A DNA stretch of 64,000 nucleotides from CAZRXG01 sp964603985 (GTDB lineage Bacteria; Chloroflexota; Anaerolineae; Aggregatilineales; UBA3940). Shown one piece after another: positions 15,549 through 21,975 of this stretch; the first letter of the stretch is position 1; every line of letters starts with the position of its first letter. The stretch spans positions 124,001 to 188,000 of the forward strand of contig CAZRXG010000003.1 of NCBI GenBank assembly GCA_964603985.1, given 5' to 3'. The position numbers were made by a program, and so were the translations under genes. The notes beneath the pieces were generated by a model. That model saw only the letters and a program-made list of their open reading frames with translations. It ran no database searches and had not been told where the DNA came from.

Positions 15549-15601
15549 ATCTCATGTTCCCAGCAGCTATGCCCAGGTTCTTTTTGAGGCAATTGGCTCT
15601 C

Positions 15602-15631
15602 TTGACCGGGACAGAAGAACTGTGATAAGAT
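15602..15631 (+). promoter_or_regulatory. Promoter of the sugar ABC operon (TTGACC-18-TAAGAT)
   Basis: TTGACC at 15602-15607 and TAAGAT at 15626-15631 with an 18-bp spacer. The LacI-type operator starts ten bases after the -10, where a bound repressor would block initiation. The leader to the binding-protein gene would be about 185 nt. Confidence 0.45.
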
Positions 15632-15640
15632 GAGTGATAA

Positions 15641-15654
15641 CGATAACGGTATCG
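15641..15654. promoter_or_regulatory. LacI-type operator upstream of the sugar ABC operon
   Basis: CGATAACGGTATCG is a 14-bp near-palindrome (one mismatched pair) with the central CG common in LacI-family operators. It is flanked by direct copies of GATAACG at 15636-15642, 15642-15648 and 15654-15660. The position directly after the promoter and before a sugar transport operon supports repression released by a sugar effector. The regulator itself is not in the window. Confidence 0.5.
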
Positions 15655-15823
15655 ATAACGGCTCGGTGTCTGCATCTCTTTCCTGTTTGACAGGGCTCCG
15701 TGATAGTTCCCGGCGTTTGCTTAGGAAAGGAGAAGAAAGTATAAGCCAAAAGGCACAGTAAAGAAGACTTTGTCTCTGGCTAGGGTCAGGTCCCTCAAGC
15801 CCATTCCAAAAGGAGAGAGGACA

Positions 15824-16879
15824 ATGTTGAGAAAAATATTCGCCATTACTGTTTTGCTGCTCGCACTAGGACTAGCGACGGCCTGCACACCGGCCCCTGC
15901 GGCAGCCCCGGCTGAGGAAGAGGCGGCCCCGGCTGAGGAAGAGGCAGCCCCGGCTGAGGAGGGCGAGAAGTGGTGCAGCGGTGTCAATATCGTATTCTTC
16001 CCCGGTGGTCCACCAGGCGGCCCGTTTGCGACCGTCGTCTACAACGGCGCAGTACAGGCGGAGAAAGATCTGGGACCTAACGTTGAATACGTGTGGTCAG
16101 ACTGGGATCCGGAGAAGATGGTGACCCAGTTCGTCGAAGCTGCTGCCACGAAGCCCGACGGTATCGCCGTCATGGGACATCCCGGTGAGGATGCCTTTGA
16201 GCCGGTCATCGAGGAGGCCATTGCTAACGGCATCATCGTGACCAGCCAGAACACCACCCTGGACCGGATCGAAGCTAACCACTTCGGCGAGGGGTTCGGC
16301 TACGTTGGACAGGAGCTGTACGCGGCCGGCTACTCGCTGGGCTCGGAGGCCGTCAAGCGCTCCGGCCTGGGCGAGGGTGATCGGGCGATGGTCTGGGGAC
16401 TGCTGTCTCAGCCCACACGCGGTCTGAGGACCCAGGGTGTCATCGACGCACTCGAAGAAGCCGGTATGGAGGTGGACTACCTCGAGATCGACTCCGAGAC
16501 CAATGCTGAAGCTGCAGCAGGCATTCCCACGTTCACCGGCTACGTCTCGGCCAACCCGGATGTGGCACTGGTGGTCACCGACCACGGCGCGTTGACCTCG
16601 ACCCTGCAGGCCTACCTGGAGGCTGCTGGCAAAGGGCCGGATGACATCTACGCAGCAGGCTTCGACCTCTCACCGGCGACGGTGGAGGCGATTCGCGGTG
16701 GCTGGACCGACCTGGTGATCGACCAGCAGCAGTGGTTGCAGGGTTATCTGCCCATTCTGCAAATCTGCCTGACCAAGAAGTATCAGTTCTCAGGTCTGCA
16801 CATAGACACGGGATCTGGCTTCGCGCACATCGACAACGTCGAGCTTCTGGCCGAGCTTGCAGAGCAGCAGATCCGATAA
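15824..16879 (+). CDS. Sugar ABC transporter substrate-binding lipoprotein (RbsB-like, Peripla_BP_4 type)
   Basis: 351 residues. The signal peptide ends in LATAC (Cys21), predicting a lipoprotein. An acidic tether follows with three copies of AAPAEEE-type repeats (about 27-46). The binding domain has the bilobed ribose-binding-protein pattern: NIVFFPGGPPGGPFATVVYN, KPDGIAVMGHPGEDAFEP, IIVTSQNTTL, YAAGFDLSPATVEAIR and VIDQQQWLQGYLPI. It should capture a monosaccharide or similar ligand for the ATPase and permease downstream. The ATG at 15824 has AAGGAGAGAGG just upstream; an earlier in-frame ATG at 15770 would put 18 residues ahead of the signal peptide. A strong hairpin after the stop may raise its mRNA level over the rest of the operon. 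Confidence 0.9.
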   Translation: MLRKIFAITVLLLALGLATACTPAPAAAPAEEEAAPAEEEAAPAEEGEKWCSGVNIVFFPGGPPGGPFATVVYNGAVQAEKDLGPNVEYVWSDWDPEKMVTQFVEAAATKPDGIAVMGHPGEDAFEPVIEEAIANGIIVTSQNTTLDRIEANHFGEGFGYVGQELYAAGYSLGSEAVKRSGLGEGDRAMVWGLLSQPTRGLRTQGVIDALEEAGMEVDYLEIDSETNAEAAAGIPTFTGYVSANPDVALVVTDHGALTSTLQAYLEAAGKGPDDIYAAGFDLSPATVEAIRGGWTDLVIDQQQWLQGYLPILQICLTKKYQFSGLHIDTGSGFAHIDNVELLAELAEQQIR

Positions 16880-16895
16880 GCGTATTCGAAGGGTT

Positions 16896-16930
16896 GCCGC
16901 TCTCTGGTTGGTGTATACTTAGAGAGCGGC
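16896..16930. other. Hairpin after the sugar-binding-protein gene
   Basis: GCCGCTCTCT (16896-16905) pairs exactly with AGAGAGCGGC (16921-16930), loop 15 nt, no T-run. Such structures after binding-protein genes in ABC operons often protect the upstream message and reduce read-through; that role is inferred from position. Confidence 0.6.
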
Positions 16931-17145
16931 ACTGGCTCAAAAATCAGGGGCAAACAGCCCGGAGTGCGATGGCGCTGATCAGCATGGCTGGCAAGATGCA
17001 CAGGCCATGCACCGGAGCCGCATACTCCAGCCGTTTGCCCCCCGGCTTTCCATTTGCATGATGCCCTGAGTGGTTAACCTGGGGCCTGGAGCACCTGGCA
17101 CCGCGCGCTCATGATGCTAACGCTGGTTGTACGAAGGAGCAACTC

Positions 17146-17901
17146 ATGACTGATCGGCTCGAGATGAGGAACATCTCCAAGTCCTTCGGGGAAGTTCAGG
17201 CGCTGCTAGATATCGATTTCAGAGTTGGCCCAAACGAAATCGTGGGTTTGTTGGGCGACAACGGTGCCGGTAAGTCCACTTTGATCAAGATCATCACCGG
17301 CTACTACCAGCCGGACACCGGCGATATCTACTTCAACGGCAAGCAGGTTGAGAAATTGACGGTTCAGAAAGCCCGGGAACTCGGTGTCGAGACCGTCTAC
17401 CAGGAACGGGCGCTGGCAGACCTGCAAACGCTGTGGAGAAATATTTTCATCGGGCGGGAGATGACGACTTTCATGGGTTTCCTGGACGTGAAGAGGATGC
17501 ATGAAGAGACCAACAAGCTGATGCTCGAATCGATGGGCTTCACGTCGACAGCGGTGACACCCGATTCGATGATCAAGACCTTTTCGGGTGGTGAGAAGCA
17601 GGGTGTAGCGATTGTAAGGGCCCTGTATTTCGATGCCGAACTCATCATTCTGGATGAGCCAACGATGGGGCTGGCGTTGAAGGAAACCAGGAAGCTGTTG
17701 GACTTTGTGCAGCAAGTTAGAGATGCCGGCAAATCTGCCATTTTCATCGATCACAACGTGTTCCACGTCTATGAAGTTGCGGACCGGGTTGTCGTGCTGG
17801 ACCGCGGCATGGTGGCTGGAGAGTTCAACACAAAGGACATCACTCTGGACGAACTGATGGAGAAGATGTACCGAGTGGCACAGACAGGCAGCCTGGATTA
17901 G
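17146..17901 (+). CDS. Sugar ABC transporter ATP-binding protein, single nucleotide-binding domain
   Basis: 251 residues with all ABC motifs: Walker A GDNGAGKS (about 38-45), Q loop ETVYQERAL, signature FSGGEKQG, Walker B LIILDEPT and H-loop IFIDHNV. Unlike RbsA or XylG, which carry two fused ATPase domains, this is one domain, like FrcA-type sugar transporters, so it would act as a homodimer. It energises the permease at 18131. It starts 266 nt after the binding-protein gene, an unusually long gap for such an operon; AAGGAG lies seven bases before the ATG. A degraded foreign fragment now separates it from the permease. Confidence 0.92.
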   Translation: MTDRLEMRNISKSFGEVQALLDIDFRVGPNEIVGLLGDNGAGKSTLIKIITGYYQPDTGDIYFNGKQVEKLTVQKARELGVETVYQERALADLQTLWRNIFIGREMTTFMGFLDVKRMHEETNKLMLESMGFTSTAVTPDSMIKTFSGGEKQGVAIVRALYFDAELIILDEPTMGLALKETRKLLDFVQQVRDAGKSAIFIDHNVFHVYEVADRVVVLDRGMVAGEFNTKDITLDELMEKMYRVAQTGSLD

Positions 17902-17903
17902 AA

Positions 17904-18059
17904 GATGCGCGACTTAGTCCGCTGGCGGGGGCCAGCCCGGTTGGTGTGATGGACATGGCAGGCACCGTGTGGGAATGGTGCTCGAACGAATATGATACGC
18001 CCGACCACACCGGCCTCTCCGGAGATACTACCCACGTAGCGCACAACTCGGCAATTTAG
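17904..18059 (+). pseudogene. Relic of a formylglycine-generating-enzyme-like (sulfatase-modifying factor) gene
   Basis: The frame from 17904 to the TAG at 18057-18059 reads RLSPLAGASPVGVMDMAG then TVWEWCSNEYDTPDHTG. G-A-S-P-x-G-V-x-D-M-A-G-x-V-W-E-W is the hallmark of the FGE-sulfatase domain (PF03781-type). The upstream part of the domain and the C-terminal R-G-G-S-W region are missing and no start or ribosome site exists, so this is a short remnant, about 50 codons of a domain of over 200. It lies wholly between the ATPase and permease genes, whose separation it explains. Confidence 0.8.
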
Positions 18060-18130
18060 CAACATCCAGGTAACTTGATAACCAGTTCTCTCCAGGGCCG
18101 CACAGGAACAGCAGTGCACGAAGAGAGAGC

Positions 18131-19192
18131 ATGACTCTCAAAACGACGGGAAAGGAAAGAGGGCAGATGGTTTCTCGCACTGAAGAACAGGTGCAGGCAA
18201 CCCTGGGCCAGGCCCAAAGAGGGCAGATGGGGTTTGCCAGCTTTGCTCGCAAGAATGCTCTGCAGCTAGGCATCGTCAGCGTGTTCCTGACGATGTGGGT
18301 TGTTTTTATTGTTTCAGCACCGGAAACATTTCTATCCCCCGAAATCTACGCGGCATTCATGGCCACGGTCCCCATCTTTGGGATTATCGCTTTGCCGTTA
18401 ACGATGGTCGTCATCGCGGGCGAGATGGACCTGTCGTTTCCCTCAATCATGGCGATAGGGACAGTTGCCTTTCTAGAGATTTACAACAACACTGGCAGTG
18501 TCTGGCTGGCCTTTGGGGTATGCTTGCTTGTAGGCTTTGTGGCCGGGCTTTTGAATGGCTTCATTGTGGTCAAGGTAGGGATCCCATCGTTGATTGCAAC
18601 CATCGGTACCCAATTCTTCTGGCGGGGCGTCGTTCTGGTTGTCAGGGAAGGGAGTTCGTCGGCTACTCTAGTGGGACCGAAGAAGACGCTGTTGGGGCAA
18701 GCCCTTGCAGGCAAGATTGCCGGTTACTGGCCGGTTCAGATGGTCTGGCTGCTGCTGGCCACTGTCGGCGTGTGGTTTGTGCTGAACCGCCACAAATTTG
18801 GAGCCCACGTCTATTTGATTGGCGACAACGAAAACAGTGCCCGGCTGATGGGTGTCAACGTCGACCGCGTACGGATACTGATATTTGCCATTGTTGGCGT
18901 TGCCTCCGCCTTCGCGGGTCTTATGGCCAGCCTGCTCGTGAGCAACTTCTTTACCACATTGGGCGAGGGCTATCTTCTGACAACCCTGGCCTCCATATTC
19001 CTGGGCGGCACTTCAGTTTTCGGTGGAACAGGAACCATACTGGGCACGTTTATCGCTTGCTTTATTATCGGTTCCATAAACGCGGCCATCGTCGCCGCTG
19101 GTCTGACCGGATTCTGGACCAAGCTGGTTTATGGGGTGATTCTCACCCTCTCTGTGGCTATGCACGCTATTCTACGAAAGAGAATATCATAA
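18131..19192 (+). CDS. Sugar ABC transporter permease (RbsC family)
   Basis: 353 residues with eight or more hydrophobic segments from about 38 to 350. Family features are LPLTMVVIAGEMDLSFPSIM near the start of the core, VGIPSLIATIGTQFFWRG, and the cytoplasmic loop YLIGDNENSARLMGVNVDRV that contacts the ATPase (the family G-x-N-x-x-A-A-x-x-x-G-I-x-V motif, here slightly degenerate). It forms the membrane channel for the ligand delivered by the 15824 binding protein. The first ATG (18131) has GAGAG upstream; an in-frame ATG at 18167 preceded by AAAGAGGG is an alternative that would shorten a hydrophilic N-terminus. It ends the ABC operon. Confidence 0.9.
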   Translation: MTLKTTGKERGQMVSRTEEQVQATLGQAQRGQMGFASFARKNALQLGIVSVFLTMWVVFIVSAPETFLSPEIYAAFMATVPIFGIIALPLTMVVIAGEMDLSFPSIMAIGTVAFLEIYNNTGSVWLAFGVCLLVGFVAGLLNGFIVVKVGIPSLIATIGTQFFWRGVVLVVREGSSSATLVGPKKTLLGQALAGKIAGYWPVQMVWLLLATVGVWFVLNRHKFGAHVYLIGDNENSARLMGVNVDRVRILIFAIVGVASAFAGLMASLLVSNFFTTLGEGYLLTTLASIFLGGTSVFGGTGTILGTFIACFIIGSINAAIVAAGLTGFWTKLVYGVILTLSVAMHAILRKRIS

Positions 19193-19575
19193 CGTTTGCA
19201 TGAGTAATGGTTGTTGGTTATCTGCCGAACAGGTGCGGCACTGTCTCGCGTTTATGCTTCCCTCCTGATTTCTCCAATCTACGACATTTCTTGTGCCCGT
19301 GAAATCAGGGGAAGGTCACATCATATTCTGATTGACTGAGCACCAGCCTTTTTCAACAACTACCGTAGGAAGCACCGTCTTTCTGTAAGCGGTGAGGAAA
19401 CGGGCTGTTTGCCTCTTTTCTCCCAGTCGTTGTATACTCCCCTCGCATTTTCGTTCGGGTACGAGTTGCAGCAGGTTCTCCGTGGGGTATCAAGGCCCGC
19501 CGCCTGCTCTGGATGGTGGTATCTGGCGGCTTTGCGCCGATGAGCCACCCCACGGATAAGGGGGGTCAGATTACC
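19193..19575. other. Intergenic region between the ABC permease and the FHA gene
   Basis: It contains an inverted repeat CCTGATTTC (19264-19272) / GAAATCAGG (19301-19309) with a 28-nt loop and no T-run, and a probable promoter TTGCCT (19409-19414), 18-bp spacer, TATACT (19433-19438) for the FHA gene. No gene is seen. This is where composition returns to the GC-rich housekeeping type. Confidence 0.5.
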
Positions 19576-20319
19576 ATGCCATCCAACTATGATCCTGACG
19601 ACAGGCCCGTTGCCACGGGCAAACTCAGCCCGGACCAGCGTCGAGCGCTCGTCATACCCAGTCTAGGGGGCTTTGGCAGCCGCTTTTCAGCACGAGATAT
19701 TGTCTATCACCCCCTACCATATAATTACCAGGCGATCCAGAGTCCGGCCTCGTGGCGTGTTGAGTTGAAATTCGGCGCGCCAGCCCCCCGGCTCGTCGTC
19801 GGGCTGGATATCTACGGGGACGTGGTTCTGGGGCGAGGGGCACAGGGGCCAGAAAACCCGGACATTGACCTCTCCAACCTGGAAGCTCTGGAACTGGGGA
19901 TCTCACGCCGCCACGCGCTTTTACGCCCCACGCGCACCCAGCTTTTTCTAATCGACCTGGAAAGCACCAACGGCACCTACGTCAACGCCATACCGGTCGG
20001 ACGTGGTATGGCCCAGGTCATCCGGACGGGTGACACAATCGCGCTTGCCGGGCTGAACTTTGTTATCGAGATCGTCCATTCACCCAAGAGTATCAAGCCG
20101 GAGATTGCCACCAAGCCGCTGAGTCAATCACGGGCGAAGGCTCAGGAGAATAAGCCGGAGACGCTCAAACTGGGCATAAAGCCCGACTCCTCTTCGCCTC
20201 CACCCCCGGCCATTCCCGGCCCCTTACCACCGATCAGCCCCAAGGAGACCGAAAAAGAAAGCCCATCCGAAAAGCTCCAGGATGCCAAACGCTCCGAGCA
20301 GGACACCGACTCAAGTTAA
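19576..20319 (+). CDS. FHA-domain protein with a proline-rich tail
   Basis: About 247 residues. A forkhead-associated domain spans roughly 75-180: VVLGRGAQGP (FHA Gly-Arg), LGISRRHALLRP (Ser-Arg-Arg-His) and DLESTNGTYVNAIPVG (S-T-N-G-T-Y-V-N). These residues bind phosphothreonine peptides, so it probably takes part in Ser/Thr-kinase signalling; a kinase gene lies 10 kb away (29174). The C-terminal third is hydrophilic and rich in Pro, Lys and Ser, likely disordered. No transmembrane segment is seen. The ATG at 19576 follows AAGGGGGG by about 11 bases; upstream in-frame starts at 19513 and 19540 are possible. It is followed by a terminator. Confidence 0.85.
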   Translation: MPSNYDPDDRPVATGKLSPDQRRALVIPSLGGFGSRFSARDIVYHPLPYNYQAIQSPASWRVELKFGAPAPRLVVGLDIYGDVVLGRGAQGPENPDIDLSNLEALELGISRRHALLRPTRTQLFLIDLESTNGTYVNAIPVGRGMAQVIRTGDTIALAGLNFVIEIVHSPKSIKPEIATKPLSQSRAKAQENKPETLKLGIKPDSSSPPPPAIPGPLPPISPKETEKESPSEKLQDAKRSEQDTDSS

Positions 20320-20351
20320 GAGAGGGATTGACCCGGCACGCAGGATCAAGA

Positions 20352-20390
20352 AAAGCGCTCAGCCACCGACGAGCGCTTTCTCTTTTCTCT
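20352..20390. terminator. Bidirectional intrinsic terminator between the FHA gene and rplT
   Basis: AAAGCGCTC (20352-20360) pairs with GAGCGCTTT (20371-20379), loop 10 nt, then TCTTTTCTCT; on the other strand the stem is followed by a T-rich stretch as well. It serves the converging FHA and infC-rpmI-rplT units. Confidence 0.8.
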
Positions 20391-20412
20391 GATTGTCGGG
20401 GAAGGCAGTCGT

Positions 20413-20766
20413 CTAAACCGCCGTCCTGGCGACCTCCACGACACGGGCGAAGGTATCCGGATCGTGCACTGCGATATTAGCCAGGGTCTTCCGATCCAGT
20501 TCAATGTTGGCCTGCTTGAGGGCGTGGATGAAGCGACTGTAGCTCATACCGTTCATGCGTGCCGCCGCGTTGATGCGTATGATCCACAGCCGCCGCAGGT
20601 CGCGACGCCGGTTGCGCCGGTCGCGGTATGCATACCACAGGGACTTCAGCATGGCCTCATTGGAGCGGCGGAAAAGCCGCCCACGCGTACCGTACTGTCC
20701 CTTCACCGATTTGACAATCTTTTTATGGCGGCGGCGTGTAACAACACCACCTTTTACTCTTGTCAT
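20413..20766 (-). CDS. rplT: 50S ribosomal protein L20
   Basis: 117 residues, normal length for L20, which binds 23S rRNA early in large-subunit assembly. The family core is clear: RVKGGVVTRRRHKKIVKSVK, GRLFRRSNEAMLKSLWYAYR, RDLRRLWIIRINAAARMNGM and IELDRKTLANIAVHDP. The ATG has GAGGATACA upstream. It is last in the leftward infC-rpmI-rplT operon, in the standard gene order, 50 nt after rpmI. Free L20 often represses this operon by binding its leader; a candidate structure is present before rpmI (21093-21157). Confidence 0.97.
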   Translation of the reverse strand: MTRVKGGVVTRRRHKKIVKSVKGQYGTRGRLFRRSNEAMLKSLWYAYRDRRNRRRDLRRLWIIRINAAARMNGMSYSRFIHALKQANIELDRKTLANIAVHDPDTFARVVEVARTAV

Positions 20767-20816
20767 TGTATCCTCGTTAACCCAGATGTGTGCGAGCGCA
20801 GGTATCCACCCTCAGC

Positions 20817-21065
20817 CTAGCTAGGGGGATTGCTCTTATACTTATCCAAATAGGGGGCCAACTGCCGGATGCGCCGCTTCTGGCCGCTTGCCGTTACCTC
20901 GGTCATGCTATCAAGTTCCCGCTTTGTGCGGGGCGATTTTTTACGGCGCAGGTGGCTCTTAGGGCCTCTGGTGCGAACGATCTTGCCAGAGCCGGTCACG
21001 CGAAGGCGCTTGGCAGTTGCCTTATGGGTTTTCAGTTTGTATTTCTTCGGCTTCGTCTTAGCCAC
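20817..21065 (-). CDS. rpmI: 50S ribosomal protein L35
   Basis: 82 residues from a GTG at 21063-21065 with AAGGAGAG upstream. The L35 core is KLKTHKATAKRLRVTGSGKI and HLRRKKSPRTKREL, ending IRQLAPYL. It is longer than the common 64-66 residues, with about eight extra residues at the N-terminus (VAKTKPKK) and a C-terminal tail (DKYKSNPPS). An upstream ATG-initiated extension to 21131 would run through the leader hairpin and is rejected. L35 is a small structural protein of the large subunit. It is the middle gene of the infC operon. Confidence 0.95.
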   Translation of the reverse strand: MAKTKPKKYKLKTHKATAKRLRVTGSGKIVRTRGPKSHLRRKKSPRTKRELDSMTEVTASGQKRRIRQLAPYLDKYKSNPPS

Positions 21066-21092
21066 GCGATTCGCTCTCCTTCGTAACTGCCC

Positions 21093-21157
21093 GCCGGTAA
21101 CCCGCATTAAAAGGCCGGACACGTGGAGCATCCGACCTTTGAACAGACACTACCGGC
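21093..21157 (-). ncRNA. L20-leader-like RNA structure before rpmI
   Basis: On the transcribed strand, GCCGGTA (21157-21151) can pair with TACCGGC (21099-21093), enclosing a 10-bp stem AAAGGTCGGA / TCCGGCCTTT (21140-21131 with 21119-21110, one G-U pair) followed by TTAA. The structure ends about 27 bases before the rpmI GTG. Position in the infC-rpmI gap and nested pairing fit the class of leaders through which L20 represses rpmI-rplT, but L20 binding is inferred only. Confidence 0.5.
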
Positions 21158-21192
21158 GACCTGGATATCTATAACATGGGTTTATGCAACAA

Positions 21193-21759
21193 TTATTTCG
21201 GTTTGGCAGGGCCAAGCACCATTAACATGGTGCGCCCCTCCATATCAGGCTGCTGCTCAACTACCGCCACGTCCTGCAACTCTTCGGCGATTTCCCCCAG
21301 GGTCTGAAGGGCTATCTCAGGGTAGGTGATCTCGCGCCCCCGGAAGCGAATGCGCACCTTGACCTTCATCCCCTTCTCTAACCACCGACGGGCATCCCGC
21401 ACCTTGAACGAGCGATGGTGTTCGGTCGTCTTGGGGCGGAGCTGGATCTCTTTGATCTCAACCTGCTTCTGCTGCTTGCGAGCCTCGCGCTCTTTTTTGG
21501 CCTGTTCGTACTGGAACTTGCCGAAGTCCATGATCTTGCAAACCGGAGGCGTGGCACCGGGTGCGACTTCAACCAGATCCAGGTCGAGATCATGGGCCAT
21601 GTCCAGCGCTTCCCGGAGGCTCACTACGCCGACATTCTCACCCGTCTCTCTGATCAGACGAACCTCGCGTGCAGAGATTTCGTTGTTGAGGCGGTAGGTT
21701 GATTTGGCTTTAGTTATCGCAGCCCCCTTGTCTAAGCAACTGTGAGGTTGCACACCCAT
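21193..21759 (-). CDS. infC: Translation initiation factor IF-3
   Basis: 188 residues. The N-domain starts YRLNNEISAREVRLIRETGE and contains LDLVEVAPGATPPVCKIMDF; the linker is the basic KKEREARKQQKQVEIKEIQL; the C-domain has RRWLEKGMKVKVRIRFRGRE and MLMVLGPAKPK. IF-3 monitors the start codon and initiator tRNA on the 30S subunit. The ATG at 21759 has GGAGG seven bases upstream. This is notable because many infC genes begin with rare codons; a rare in-frame ATA (about 14 codons in) is also preceded by AAGGGGG. First gene of infC-rpmI-rplT, with its own promoter at 21786-21814. Confidence 0.96.
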   Translation of the reverse strand: MGVQPHSCLDKGAAITKAKSTYRLNNEISAREVRLIRETGENVGVVSLREALDMAHDLDLDLVEVAPGATPPVCKIMDFGKFQYEQAKKEREARKQQKQVEIKEIQLRPKTTEHHRSFKVRDARRWLEKGMKVKVRIRFRGREITYPEIALQTLGEIAEELQDVAVVEQQPDMEGRTMLMVLGPAKPK

Positions 21760-21785
21760 CTTGCAACCTCCGGCGGACTAAATCG

Positions 21786-21814
21786 AGTGTACCATAGTGG
21801 TACTAAGTCGTCAA
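21786..21814 (-). promoter_or_regulatory. Promoter of the infC operon (TTGACG-17-TACACT)
   Basis: On the minus strand TTGACG (21814-21809) and TACACT (21791-21786) are separated by 17 bases, about 27 bases before the infC ATG. It is divergent from the cysS promoter. Confidence 0.65.
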
Positions 21815-21882
21815 CATTTTTACGCTTGCGGACAGGGGAATGGTGAAAGCAACAGTTTCCTTAGCGACGGCGGCGAGGCACC

Positions 21883-21891
21883 TGTTATAAT
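21883..21891 (+). promoter_or_regulatory. Extended -10 promoter for cysS (TGTTATAAT)
   Basis: TG one base ahead of TATAAT gives an extended -10 at 21883-21891; the -35 region is weak. Transcription would begin near 21898, leaving a leader of about 78 bases to the preferred cysS start. Confidence 0.55.
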
Positions 21892-21975
21892 AGGGCAGTG
21901 AGTTCGCTGCGCTTTCCGATTTATCCCACATTGCAAACAATATCAGGATACGGTTACGGACAGGATAGAACTGCC

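Larger units (their letters stand above)
15106..15823. other. 718-bp intergenic region with two promoter-operator units
   Basis: It holds a perfect TTGACA followed by a 28-bp perfect palindrome (15280-15337), a leftward decayed-looking reading fragment (15387-15548) and a second promoter with a LacI-type operator (15602-15654) before the sugar ABC operon. A rightward 73-codon frame starting inside the palindrome (15309) has no ribosome site and is not accepted as a gene. Confidence 0.6.

Noticed and set aside
15905..15970. Short tandem repeats near the start of the sugar-binding protein as a CRISPR or phase-variation tract
   Set aside because: They are in-frame copies coding an acidic lipoprotein tether (AAPAEEE type), without spacers.
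21193..21720. Rare ATA start for infC
   Set aside because: An ATA preceded by AAGGGGG exists about 14 codons in, but the upstream ATG has GGAGG at ideal spacing.
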